Assembly: GCF_900111355.1 (NCBI RefSeq)
Contig: NZ_FOHA01000002.1
Coordinates: 1 to 64,000, forward strand
DNA length: 64,000 nucleotides
Direction of reading: 5' to 3'
Origin: Isobaculum melis
Lineage (GTDB): Bacteria; Bacillota; Bacilli; Lactobacillales; Carnobacteriaceae
Positions within the stretch are counted from its first letter, which is position 1. Every line of letters starts with the position of its first letter. Below are positions 1 through 8,945 of the stretch, in pieces. Made by a program: the position numbers and the translations under genes. The notes beneath the pieces were generated by a model. That model was not told the DNA's origin. It did not search any database and saw only the letters and a program-made list of their open reading frames with translations.

Positions 1-2963
1 GCAATCCCTAGCATTGGCTCAAGCTCCGACTTCTCTTGCCAAGCCACCTTATAATCTACCGTATCCAACTCAGGTAAATACACACGCTCTGCAAGTGGTG
101 GCAACCATGGTCTTGGTAATGGTGCAATCCCTGCTTCTTCAGTAATCGCATGAATGCCATCAATCACCGCATCCAATTCAGTTGGCACCGTTTTGACTTC
201 TTTGCCATCGGATAAGCCACTTAAATCTTCACTTAAAATTTCATATTGACCTAAGTCATTAATCGCATAAATTGTATTATCCACTTCTTCTTGATCAGAC
301 TGATCTGGAAGGTAATCTGCCCCACTCCAAGCACTTTGGAACAGCTCATAAATTTCATTGTTCCCAACTTGTAAATAAGCACGTCCTGGTTGGGTAATTT
401 CCGCCGCATCTGGGGTTTTGAGCATTTCCATTGAATCTGATTTATCCGCTACTTTTAAGGCCAATTTGAACTTTGAGTTACTCCAAATTTGGTCATCTAC
501 GACACCACTTGGTTTTTGAGTTGCTAAAATCAAGTGAATACCTAGTGAACGTCCAATACGAGCCGTTGAAACGAGCTCTTTCATAAATTCTGGTTGCTCA
601 GATTTTAACTCCGCAAACTCATCACTAATCAAGAATAAATGTGGCATTGGTTCACTCACATCGCCATCTTTATAAAGCTTTTGATATTGGTTAATGTGAT
701 TCACATTGTTTTCTGAGAATAAGCGCTGGCGACGCTTTAATTCGGCATTAATCGAAATTAAGGCACGCATACTTTGAGCACCATCTAAGTTGGTAATACT
801 ACCTAATAAATGAGGCAGGTTTCTAAAGAGATTCGCCATTCCTCCACCTTTGTAGTCAATCAAGAGGAACGCGACTTCATATGGATGGAAATTGACTGCT
901 AGGCTTAAGATATAGCTTTGGACAATCTCTGATTTCCCTGAACCTGTTGTTCCCGCTACTAAGCCATGTGGACCATGGGCTTTTTCATGGAGGTTTAAGT
1001 AAACAATATCCTCTTTTCCTCGTACTCCTAATGGAACAGCTAAGCTTTTATGTGGTGAATGGGCGGCCCATCTTTGTTGGACATTTAAGTCTTCAAACTT
1101 ATCTACCTCATACATTTCTAAGAAGGTAATCGCTTCTGGTATGCTGTTTTTCAGGTTTTGTAAATGATTCAGTGGTGCTAAGATTCTTGGCAGCTTTTCT
1201 TTGTCGAAATCGGCTGGGAAATGGTCCAATTCAAAGCGAATGTTTTTTAATTCATTTTTTTCTAAGACCATCATGCCTGTTTTGCTATCTCTAACATCAA
1301 TAATGGTTTGGATATTTTCTGGTAAGCTACTCATCACATCTTGTACAAAGATGATGCTACAGCCTAGGTTACTTGGATCTTCATTGAAAAATTCCATAAT
1401 GGCATGGTCTAATATCAGTTTTTCATCTGTAATCATCACCACATAGTGTGGGGTAAAAATGGTATTTTCGCCACCTCGGCCTTTTTCATCTAAGGCGTTT
1501 TTACGATTTTTCAAGATTTGCGTTAAGCTGTTTAAGACTTGATCGCGGCTACGTTGATGGTAGACAAAGCCTCGCACATTCATTTCTTGTAATTTGGCAT
1601 GTGGTAAAAAGCGCATCCAGTTCCATTGTGGTAATTCATCCTCTGGGAAAATGGAAATCATTTGTAAATCATGGTAGCTATGGAAAAATGAAAGCTGATT
1701 CACAAGTAAATGCAGCTGTTCAATCACTAATTTACGTGGGCCAATATAGCCAAGTGGTCCTGAAATTAAATCTGTGGTTACTGGGACATTGCTGACCTTT
1801 TGGGTATCACGCCATAAATTCATTCCTTCTTGTTCGATTTCATCTAATTTCTTTTGGCCTTCACTTCCTGAATAAGATACTTCAGAGGATAGTTTGACAT
1901 CCCCTAAACCTAATCGATAGGTTAAAAAGTCATGATGTAAGGCTGTTTTTTCATAGATACGATGATTAAATTTTGCCCCTAATTCGGCTAGCTCTTCCAT
2001 GCTTGGATAATGATAGAGTCTTCCTTGGCGCTGTTCTAAGGCTAGGCTATAGATTTCTTTTGATTTCTCTGTTAGATATTCTTCATAAATGCGTTTACGA
2101 TCAATCACATCTTGTTTAAACTTTTTATTTTGCTTGAAATAATTGGTCACTGAAAAAACCAAGGTCATCACAGTTGTTGCGGCCGTTATTAAGACATATG
2201 GTCCTCTTGGTTGGATAAAGTTCATCGCAATGGTCATTCCCAACATTAATAATGGCGGTAAAATGGTTTTCAGTAATTGCTGATTGTTTTTACTTGGTGC
2301 GCTATCTGGTGGCGCTAATGTGATTTTTTCTTCTGGATCACGGTAAATTAAGCGTGGTGAACGATGGTAATCAGGATAGTCTTCATAAAAGGTATAGGCT
2401 GAAAGTGCCAACGCTGGTAATTGAACCGTCATCTTATCACTTATTGCCACATGAATCTCATCTTCATAGATGGTATAGGTCTGATGGGCAATGGTCAGCT
2501 GATCACCACTGGTTAAGTGAACGCTCCCTGTTGCTAATTGAAAGTTTACATAAATTGGGGCATTGGCAATCATTAATTGCCAGCCCATTTTTTGCTTTTC
2601 AAATAATAGTGCAGTATCCGCTTCATCTGCTAAAGTAATCATCGCTCCTGCATCTTGACCAATGCGCCATGTGGTTAAGCCAAGCAAACTATAAGCCTGC
2701 TTGGGTAAGTCTTCGCTTAAAAAGAATTCAAGCGCGCCTTCATTAAAAGGAATGGTCATTGCTTGTGTCATCAGTAAAGTTTGCTCATCTGCGCACCAAA
2801 GCTGCTTGTCCTCATCAAAATGAATGGTTATGACTTGTTCGCCACTTTCTGGTAAGACAATACTATTTTTCTCTGATTGACCAATGGTATAGCTTTTGTT
2901 TGAATCTAGCATCAATTGATGTTGTTGTGCTTCATGCGTAATCAATAAAATCAGTTGCTTCAT
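1..2963 (-). CDS. essC: EssC, type VII secretion FtsK/SpoIIIE ATPase (partial, C-terminus beyond window)
   Basis: This is the motor ATPase of the firmicute type VII (ESX) secretion system, a membrane protein that drives export of WXG100 substrates. Translation of the minus strand from the ATG at 2963 stays open to the window edge (about 987 residues). A beta-rich N-terminal part fits the FHA-like domains of EssC. Two adjacent hydrophobic segments follow at about residues 228-275. The first ATPase domain has a Walker A motif GTTGSGKS near residue 670 (about 930-960) and a Walker B-like LFLISDEFAE further on. EssC family members run to about 1,500 residues, so the later ATPase domains should lie to the left of the window. 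The start has an SD (GGAG) 17 bases after the essB stop, and it is the last operon gene visible. Confidence 0.93.
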   Translation of the reverse strand, partial: MKQLILLITHEAQQHQLMLDSNKSYTIGQSEKNSIVLPESGEQVITIHFDEDKQLWCADEQTLLMTQAMTIPFNEGALEFFLSEDLPKQAYSLLGLTTWRIGQDAGAMITLADEADTALLFEKQKMGWQLMIANAPIYVNFQLATGSVHLTSGDQLTIAHQTYTIYEDEIHVAISDKMTVQLPALALSAYTFYEDYPDYHRSPRLIYRDPEEKITLAPPDSAPSKNNQQLLKTILPPLLMLGMTIAMNFIQPRGPYVLITAATTVMTLVFSVTNYFKQNKKFKQDVIDRKRIYEEYLTEKSKEIYSLALEQRQGRLYHYPSMEELAELGAKFNHRIYEKTALHHDFLTYRLGLGDVKLSSEVSYSGSEGQKKLDEIEQEGMNLWRDTQKVSNVPVTTDLISGPLGYIGPRKLVIEQLHLLVNQLSFFHSYHDLQMISIFPEDELPQWNWMRFLPHAKLQEMNVRGFVYHQRSRDQVLNSLTQILKNRKNALDEKGRGGENTIFTPHYVVMITDEKLILDHAIMEFFNEDPSNLGCSIIFVQDVMSSLPENIQTIIDVRDSKTGMMVLEKNELKNIRFELDHFPADFDKEKLPRILAPLNHLQNLKNSIPEAITFLEMYEVDKFEDLNVQQRWAAHSPHKSLAVPLGVRGKEDIVYLNLHEKAHGPHGLVAGTTGSGKSEIVQSYILSLAVNFHPYEVAFLLIDYKGGGMANLFRNLPHLLGSITNLDGAQSMRALISINAELKRRQRLFSENNVNHINQYQKLYKDGDVSEPMPHLFLISDEFAELKSEQPEFMKELVSTARIGRSLGIHLILATQKPSGVVDDQIWSNSKFKLALKVADKSDSMEMLKTPDAAEITQPGRAYLQVGNNEIYELFQSAWSGADYLPDQSDQEEVDNTIYAINDLGQYEILSEDLSGLSDGKEVKTVPTELDAVIDGIHAITEEAGIAPLPRPWLPPLAERVYLPELDTVDYKVAWQEKSELEPMLGI

Positions 2964-2979
2964 TTATGTTTTCGCTCCT

Positions 2980-4209
2980 CTATTTGCTGTCACTTTCAGT
3001 TTTCTCTTGTGGTGCTTCTTCCTCTAAAAGCGAGCCTTCTTTTTCTTCTTCTTTGCTGTATTTTTCTTCAATGGCATCATATTTTTGTTGGTATTTTTCT
3101 TGCTCTTCTTGTTTTGTTTGACCAGAAAGGGCTGGGTCATTTTTAATTTGTTCCATTTTTTGCATATAGGCATAAAGAAGTAAATGTGGCTCCTCTAGTT
3201 TTTGGGCAATATCAATGGCTTCATCTAGGTTTCCACGGCCATTTTCAATCCAATAGGTTAAATAATCGTCTGCTGATTTTAAGCTAAGATTTTTCATAAT
3301 GGTCGCTTTTTGGGCATCGGTTAAGTCTTTTCCTTGTAAGTAAGAATAGGCTAAAATATATTTTTGGGTTTTATCAATATTCTTAGTTTCAATTGGTTTT
3401 AATTGTGTAATAACCCCTTCATAATCCGCTTTTAGGAAGTCACTATCTGCTGCTAATAAACGGTTTTGATGTGGCATTGAGAAAATCGTTAAGTAGCCTA
3501 ACGGAATCGCTAATAATAAGACCACAACGGTGAGCCAAATGGTCAGCTGTTTATAGAGCATAAATTTTCGTTTAGGAACAACCTTCATTTTTTGCTGCGC
3601 TTCTTTTTTGGCTTTCTCATACTGTGTTTCAATATAGCTGACAATCTCTGCAACACTTTTTTTGGCAATGACTTCTTTGACAAAGGCATTTTCTTTTGTG
3701 CGTTCTAGGTTGCCATTATATAAATCTGCAAAGGTTAATTTTTTAGAGAAAAGTGTCACTACGATTGATTGGTATTGACGTAGAAATTTCTCTTCGGTCA
3801 CTTCTGCTGGTGGTAAGCCAGCTGTTAAGCCACGATACGCTAATTGTGGTAATAAGTTTTGATCAAATTGTAAGTTAGCTGGATCTAAGAAGAAGGTATA
3901 GCATTGGCCAACCAAGCTTTCATATTTAGCTAAATTCATTGCAACTCTTAAGCGTTCTAGTGAAGACAGCTGCTTCACTTCGTCAAAGCTTTGACCTTGG
4001 CGAATGGGGGTATAGACAAATTGCACGTCATCTTCCTGCCAAGTCATTGAAACGGGCATAAATAAATCCTTTTGATCCAGTAATAAATTTAATTCTGCTT
4101 CTTTTTTTAAACGGATATCAGATTTTTTAATTTGCACCGTCCAGCTTTCTGGTGTTTTTTCAATCGTATAGGTTTGTTGTTCAAATTGAATATTCTCTTT
4201 GGTTGACAT
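2980..4209 (-). CDS. essB: EssB, type VII secretion membrane pseudokinase
   Basis: EssB is a bitopic core component of the T7SSb machine that contacts EssC. The protein has an N-terminal cytoplasmic region matching the pseudokinase-like fold of EssB/YukC (about residues 1-210). One strongly hydrophobic segment follows (TIWLTVVVLLLAIPLGYLTI, about 222-241), then a helical extracytoplasmic region with an acidic, Glu/Lys-rich tail. I chose ATG 4209 because GGGAGAGG sits just upstream. An in-frame ATG at 4233 overlaps the esaB stop (TAATG) but has no SD. It lies between esaB and essC in the canonical order. Confidence 0.93.
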   Translation of the reverse strand: MSTKENIQFEQQTYTIEKTPESWTVQIKKSDIRLKKEAELNLLLDQKDLFMPVSMTWQEDDVQFVYTPIRQGQSFDEVKQLSSLERLRVAMNLAKYESLVGQCYTFFLDPANLQFDQNLLPQLAYRGLTAGLPPAEVTEEKFLRQYQSIVVTLFSKKLTFADLYNGNLERTKENAFVKEVIAKKSVAEIVSYIETQYEKAKKEAQQKMKVVPKRKFMLYKQLTIWLTVVVLLLAIPLGYLTIFSMPHQNRLLAADSDFLKADYEGVITQLKPIETKNIDKTQKYILAYSYLQGKDLTDAQKATIMKNLSLKSADDYLTYWIENGRGNLDEAIDIAQKLEEPHLLLYAYMQKMEQIKNDPALSGQTKQEEQEKYQQKYDAIEEKYSKEEEKEGSLLEEEAPQEKTESDSK

Positions 4210-4232
4210 GTTGTCCTCTCCCTTTATCTTCA

Positions 4233-4490
4233 TTAATAGATTTCGATTTGATCCCCAGTTGTGATGGGGTAATCATTCATTTTTTGGTTATCGGTTAAAA
4301 CCAAGCCTTTATTTAAAACTTTTAATTGGTAAATGCCCTTTGCTTGGCTTTTTCTGGTTACATGTAAGGTGTTATCCATTTCATCAATAAAGTATTTGAC
4401 TGTTTGATGAATGGGCACACGTAGGTCATATTGCTGTGCTGGATTTTCTCGATAATATAAGGTGATATTGATATGATTTTCTGCGCTCAC
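4233..4490 (-). CDS. esaB: EsaB/YukD-like ubiquitin-fold T7SS protein
   Basis: Small (85 aa) cytosolic protein of the EsaB/YukD family, which has a ubiquitin-like fold and is required for or modulates T7SSb activity. The predicted pattern is alternating beta strands with one helix (VKYFIDEMDNTL), and the length matches the family (about 80 aa). The start is GTG at 4490. Its SD (AAAGGAG) lies inside the last codons of essA, and the stop overlaps a possible upstream ATG of essB, so translation is likely coupled through the operon. Confidence 0.88.
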   Translation of the reverse strand: MSAENHINITLYYRENPAQQYDLRVPIHQTVKYFIDEMDNTLHVTRKSQAKGIYQLKVLNKGLVLTDNQKMNDYPITTGDQIEIY

Positions 4491-4495
4491 TGGGA

Positions 4496-4963
4496 TTAAT
4501 CTCCTTTTTTGTAATTTAAAACGGAAGCAATTGCACCACCAACGACTGTCACAAAGCTACCACCTGTTAATAACAAGGTATTGGTATGATTCACTGGTGC
4601 TTCAGTTGTTGTTTTAGTTGTTTGACTGATTGGCTGAGCATTTTCTGGTTCATTGAATAGTCCTGAGGGATCATAAAGTGTCGCATCCTTCATTTCTTGA
4701 ATGAAAATTTTTTCTGCTTTAGCGGCTTTTTCTGCTGCTTCTTTTTCCATTTTTTCTGATAGTTCATTCATGATTGTTTCATCAAATAGGGTTTCGTTAT
4801 TTCCCCCTTGAATTTCTTTTTCTCCGGTTTTTGCTTCAATTCGGTTGGTCTTCATATCTAGCTGGTTATCTTTTAGTTCGGTTGTAGCGAAAGCGGTTGT
4901 TTTAGGGTAGAGCAAAATGGCTAGTAGAACAATCATCGGAGTGATTCTCTTCATTAATTTCAT
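4496..4963 (-). CDS. essA: EssA, type VII secretion membrane protein
   Basis: EssA-family component of T7SSb, 155 aa. A signal-like hydrophobic N-terminus (MIVLLAILLYPKTTAFA) leads into a charged, Ala/Glu/Lys-rich coiled-coil-like middle. A C-terminal membrane segment (LLLTGGSFVTVVGGAIASVL) ends in a short basic tail. Size and topology agree with EssA. It overlaps the end of esaA by four bases (ATGA) and precedes esaB. Assignment rests on topology and synteny, since the family is poorly conserved in sequence. Confidence 0.85.
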   Translation of the reverse strand: MKLMKRITPMIVLLAILLYPKTTAFATTELKDNQLDMKTNRIEAKTGEKEIQGGNNETLFDETIMNELSEKMEKEAAEKAAKAEKIFIQEMKDATLYDPSGLFNEPENAQPISQTTKTTTEAPVNHTNTLLLTGGSFVTVVGGAIASVLNYKKGD

Positions 4964-7900
4964 TCCACTGCCTCCTCACGTTTTTTCGTTGTTATTTTTT
5001 TAGTGGGTGTCCACACAACGAGATTTAAAATCAATAAAGCCACTGACATAAATAGGAAGATAAAGATCAAATCCCATTGTTCATTGCCAATTGTGAGATA
5101 GTTATTGAGCAGCTGTTCTCCTTGATAAAGCGGTAAGGCTGTACGGAGTTTATCCAATGAAGAGGTGCTGTCTAAGACTTTGCCTACTGCATCTGTTAAG
5201 AAAATATACATCGTAAAGATGCTTAAATTAATAAATAATCCCACTACTTGAAGCTGTCTCATGAGATAGGTTGCAAGTAAGACAAATAGAATTTGTAAGA
5301 GGAGGATTCTGAGCATCCAGCCTAATTCCATTTGTGGGGTAATGCCTGGTAAATTGGTACTAAAGAAGCTGATAATCACGCCTTCGACTAAGCCAAATGA
5401 AAAGGCCATTGAAGTAGTGAATAGGTTTCTAATGACTAAGGGTTCTGCTCCTTTAAAGACGTTTTGTGCTTTTTCTTGGAAGGTTGCAGTGTTTAAGACA
5501 ATTCCTGTAAAAATCGCAGTGATTGCTAAGACAATCACAATCAGATAAGGGTAATAGGTATCGCCACTCGCTATTCTTCCTTGATCATCGCCTTTAACTG
5601 GTGAGGAAAGGAATTTCACTAAATCATCATTAATGACACCATCTTTTTGGCTGTTGGCTAAGACTTGGTTAAAGACAGCGCTGAAATCCTCATTGTTTGT
5701 AACTTCATCTGCAAAGTGTGTCATCAGCTTATCTGTATTCTTGGTTAGTGTTTGACCACTCACTAAAATATCATCTGCCTTTTGGTTAAACTCTGAAAAG
5801 ATTTTTAGGATACGATCCGCAGCTTCAATATTCATTTCAGCATTTTTTTTCAAGCTTTCTGATTGTAATAGTAAGCCTTTCATTGAGTCACTCATTGATA
5901 GCATCGTTTGATGCTCGCCTTCTGTTAGTGAGACGGTCTTTTGTTCATCTCTTTCAATTGTTGCAAGCTCTTTGCGCCAAGCGGCTAGGTTGTCAAATTG
6001 ATTTTGGACTTCTTCATCTAGTAAAAGGGTGTTGTTTACCACTTCTTCCATGCGATTGGTCAAATCAATTGAGGCGATTTCCATTGCTAAGGCAGCTTCT
6101 GTATAGTTGTTATATTTCATTTGATAGTCTTCAAATGAGGCTTTTAACGGGGTCAGCATTAAATCTGACATGGATTCATAAATTTTTTGATCCTTTAGTG
6201 ATTGATAAAACTGGCTACTCATCTTTGGTTTTAAGGAAACAAAATAGGTGCTGCCTGTTGTCTCATCTTCTTTTTCAATATAATAAGGTTCAGGTTCGTC
6301 AGCTGGATAGTCGCCAAATAATTCTTTCACTAGTTTGAGATTGTTCTGATAAGCTTCAATTAAACGAAGCTCTCGTTCTTGATAGGTTGTTTTGGCTTCT
6401 GCATATTGTTTTAAATGGTCAGGTATCGCTAATTTAATTGGATCTAAAGTCTCCACTTCAACTGGAACTCCTGTCTTCACAAGATGCCATTGGATGGTAA
6501 TTTCAGAATTTTCATTTAAAGCCAGTTGATTTGCTATTTGATAACGAATAACGATTTTTGTTGAGGCTTGGAATGGACCAATTAATGCCGTCAATTCCTC
6601 AAGTGTTACCCCATTCATCTCAGACATTTTCTGAAGCCATACTGGATCGCTTATTTCCTGAGCATCATTAAAAATAATGTTGGTTATTTGAACTGGCTGA
6701 TTAGCTGGCAGGATGATGCGTAGCCTTGATTCTGGCTCATAAAGGGTTAAGTTTTTCGGTAATATCCGAAATGGCAGTTCAAAAGTTAAGGCTTGGCCTG
6801 ATGCCACAATTGCCTGATAGGTTTCATTAATGGCTGGATCAGGAATTTGAGAAACAATGGTCCCGCCACTTGTATTTTCTGGATAGCTTGGATAATAGTG
6901 TTGCAGGGTTTCCAGCATTTCCATTAGTTCTTGCTTAGTTGCTACACTCAGTGATTGTTCATTTTCTAATACTTCTAGTGATTGAAAAGGTAAATTCATA
7001 AGTGCTTGATAGCTTAAATCAAGATGGTTTGCTTCAATATTTTGTAAGGCTTGCAAGCGTTCACTTAAATTAATTTGCGCTCCTTGATTTCTTAAGAAGT
7101 CCTCAATCGTTAATTCACCGATTGGTTTCCCCGCATGATTGGTATATTTTTCTTCTAATAAGGTTTTAATTTGTTCCTTTAATGTTTCTGAATCATTTTC
7201 TAGTAAGGCTTCAATATTGATGCGTTCATTTTCAATGGTTGTTTGAACATTTTCAGTATAGGCTTGCATTTGTTCTATTTGATTTTTAAACATGAAATCT
7301 TCATCTGTAAATTCTTTGGAAAGCTGTTGATTAACAGCCAGTAATGAAGCATATAAAGCTTCAGTATCTTCTCCCTGAAATTGTGCATTAACTTCTTTAA
7401 TATTTTCCATTACTAAATCATATTGCAGCTTATTTTCTTGTTGCTTTTCAGTAAATTTAGTCTGTCCATCTTGAAACTTCTGTTGGCTTTCTTGATAATT
7501 GCTATAAGAATCTAAGTAGCTATGTAAGGTGTCTTTCATGCTATTCATGCCATCTGTAGACGTATCTGCCGATTTTTTTGCAACATCAAATTGATTGGTA
7601 TAACCTGAAACGGGTTGGTGAACTTTGTCTTTATAAGTGCTAATGCTTTCTTTATTATTACCAACTAAGATTTCAACATTTTTTTGTGCGGTATATAAGT
7701 TATCAACAATCGTTGCAAAGTAAACATCAATTAAATCTTTATCTAGCTCTGAAATAATTTGCTTCGCTAATTTGCTACTTTCTATCTCGACATCCTTATT
7801 TCCATTGGCATTAATTTTATAGCGAATCGTTGCTTTTTCAGGTGCTACTTCATTAATCGCAAAAACACGTTGTGAAAAATCACTAGGAATCACAATCATC

Positions 7901-8193
7901 AAGTTATAGCTATTATTATTTAAACCACTTTCTGCTACCCCTCGACTGACAACATACCAGTTTTGTGTTTTATCTTGCTCAATTTTTTTGATATAGCCAG
8001 CTCCGATATTATAGTCTTTCTCTCCAAAGGTAACACCCGCATCTTCATTCACAATCGCAATGGTCATTTTATCTACTTCTTGAGATTGCTGCTCACTTTG
8101 GTTGTTTTGTCCAAGCCCTAAATAGGTCAAACCTGAACCCAATGTCACAGCCAATACCAACAACATCGCAGCTACGATTAATTTCTTTTTCAT
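4960..8193 (-). CDS. esaA: EsaA/YueB-type T7SS membrane protein
   Basis: Large (1,077 aa) polytopic membrane protein of the EsaA/YueB/Pip family. These proteins form an extracellular arm of T7SSb; the relatives YueB and Pip serve as phage receptors. It has one N-terminal membrane helix, a long extracytoplasmic domain with coiled-coil stretches (about residues 180-850), and a cluster of about five C-terminal helices from about residue 885 (YLIVIVLAITAIFTGIVL). The start follows AAAAGGAGTAACAAA. It is separated from esxA by a terminator-like hairpin, so its transcription probably depends on read-through or an internal promoter. Confidence 0.92.
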   Translation of the reverse strand: MKKKLIVAAMLLVLAVTLGSGLTYLGLGQNNQSEQQSQEVDKMTIAIVNEDAGVTFGEKDYNIGAGYIKKIEQDKTQNWYVVSRGVAESGLNNNSYNLMIVIPSDFSQRVFAINEVAPEKATIRYKINANGNKDVEIESSKLAKQIISELDKDLIDVYFATIVDNLYTAQKNVEILVGNNKESISTYKDKVHQPVSGYTNQFDVAKKSADTSTDGMNSMKDTLHSYLDSYSNYQESQQKFQDGQTKFTEKQQENKLQYDLVMENIKEVNAQFQGEDTEALYASLLAVNQQLSKEFTDEDFMFKNQIEQMQAYTENVQTTIENERINIEALLENDSETLKEQIKTLLEEKYTNHAGKPIGELTIEDFLRNQGAQINLSERLQALQNIEANHLDLSYQALMNLPFQSLEVLENEQSLSVATKQELMEMLETLQHYYPSYPENTSGGTIVSQIPDPAINETYQAIVASGQALTFELPFRILPKNLTLYEPESRLRIILPANQPVQITNIIFNDAQEISDPVWLQKMSEMNGVTLEELTALIGPFQASTKIVIRYQIANQLALNENSEITIQWHLVKTGVPVEVETLDPIKLAIPDHLKQYAEAKTTYQERELRLIEAYQNNLKLVKELFGDYPADEPEPYYIEKEDETTGSTYFVSLKPKMSSQFYQSLKDQKIYESMSDLMLTPLKASFEDYQMKYNNYTEAALAMEIASIDLTNRMEEVVNNTLLLDEEVQNQFDNLAAWRKELATIERDEQKTVSLTEGEHQTMLSMSDSMKGLLLQSESLKKNAEMNIEAADRILKIFSEFNQKADDILVSGQTLTKNTDKLMTHFADEVTNNEDFSAVFNQVLANSQKDGVINDDLVKFLSSPVKGDDQGRIASGDTYYPYLIVIVLAITAIFTGIVLNTATFQEKAQNVFKGAEPLVIRNLFTTSMAFSFGLVEGVIISFFSTNLPGITPQMELGWMLRILLLQILFVLLATYLMRQLQVVGLFINLSIFTMYIFLTDAVGKVLDSTSSLDKLRTALPLYQGEQLLNNYLTIGNEQWDLIFIFLFMSVALLILNLVVWTPTKKITTKKREEAVE

Positions 8194-8257
8194 TTTGTTA
8201 CTCCTTTTCTATGATGTTCATCTATCTGAAAGCCAATGAATTGGCGGAATTCGTTTT

Positions 8258-8287
8258 AGAAAAAAAGCGAGAGGAAAGACCCTCTCG
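8258..8287 (-). terminator. Intrinsic terminator between esxA and esaA
   Basis: On the minus strand, CGAGAGG and CCTCTCG form a 7-bp GC-rich stem around a 6-base loop, followed by CTTTTTTTC. It lies 12 bases after the esxA stop and ahead of esaA. It should cap an abundant esxA-only transcript while allowing some read-through into the secretion genes. Confidence 0.8.
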
Positions 8288-8299
8288 ACTTCGTTTGTT

Positions 8300-8593
8300 C
8301 TATAAGCCACCGATTTTGCTTGCAATCTCAGCATCCGTATTTCTAACAATATCTGCAACAGAATCCATTTGTTGTTTGATTTGATCTAATAAATCAGCAA
8401 ATTGCTCTACTTTTTTAGATAAATCATCAAATTGCTCTTCAAACTTAGTGAAGGCATTACCTTCCCAGTTATCATGAATAATCCCTTGTTCTGCTTTCAA
8501 ATTTTGCAAGACGTTTCGGACTTCACCAGCTCCTTCAGCATATTTTTTTGCTGAATTTTCTAACTCATCTGGCGTTAATTTAATTCTTCCCAT
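8300..8593 (-). CDS. esxA: EsxA-like WXG100 secreted protein
   Basis: WXG100 helical-hairpin protein, 97 aa, the usual secreted substrate of type VII systems. The WxG turn is visible as NWEG at about residue 43, between two amphipathic helices rich in Glu, Lys and Gln. No clear C-terminal YxxxD/E export motif is visible; the tail reads NTDAEIASKIGGL. It has a strong SD (AGAGGAGGTG) 7 bases before ATG 8593, heads the T7SS operon and is followed by its own terminator, consistent with high expression. Confidence 0.96.
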   Translation of the reverse strand: MGRIKLTPDELENSAKKYAEGAGEVRNVLQNLKAEQGIIHDNWEGNAFTKFEEQFDDLSKKVEQFADLLDQIKQQMDSVADIVRNTDAEIASKIGGL

Positions 8594-8720
8594 TCTCTTA
8601 CACCTCCTCTTAGTTGTAATTGTTGACCTGTATTCGATGTAACAAGCCTGTATTCATTTTATAATAGTTCCAATTAAATGAGTATTCTGTACAGAATATA
8701 TTTGTGACATTTTTGTGAAT
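8594..8720 (-). promoter_or_regulatory. esxA promoter region with 16-bp palindrome
   Basis: Upstream of esxA on the minus strand there is a -10-like TATTAT within CTATTATAAAATG (about 8658-8670). A perfect 16-bp palindrome TATTCTGTACAGAATA (8683-8698) lies where the -35 box should be, and the -35 itself is a poor match. That arrangement suggests an operator or activator site. The promoter position is inferred. Confidence 0.5.
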
Positions 8721-8804
8721 TATTCAATAGATATTGCTTTTTTTCATTTATTTTAGTTGCCTTTTAGTGAATAAAAAAATCTAGCAGAATATTTTTCTAA
8801 AACA

Positions 8805-8847
8805 GAAAAAACGTATGAAATCAATTTTCGATTCCATACGTTTTTTT
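8805..8847. terminator. Bidirectional hairpin terminator
   Basis: Arms ACGTATGAAATC (8811-8822) and GATTCCATACGT (8830-8841) pair with one mismatch and are flanked by A- and T-runs on both sides. It lies about 100 bases after the lipoprotein gene (minus) and ahead of the esxA promoter region, and insulates the two units. The rest of 8700-8945 holds nothing I can name. Confidence 0.65.
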
Positions 8848-8945
8848 ACAGTTACTTTACCCAACTTTTATTTCGTTGATTTTAAGTAAAAAATCAATGA
8901 GATACTGTTTCAGCTTACTTGAAAGTCACACAACATGACCTATTT

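Noticed and set aside
5883-6338. 151-codon plus-strand frame inside esaA
   Set aside because: Antisense shadow of a well-supported coding sequence, with no SD and an odd composition.
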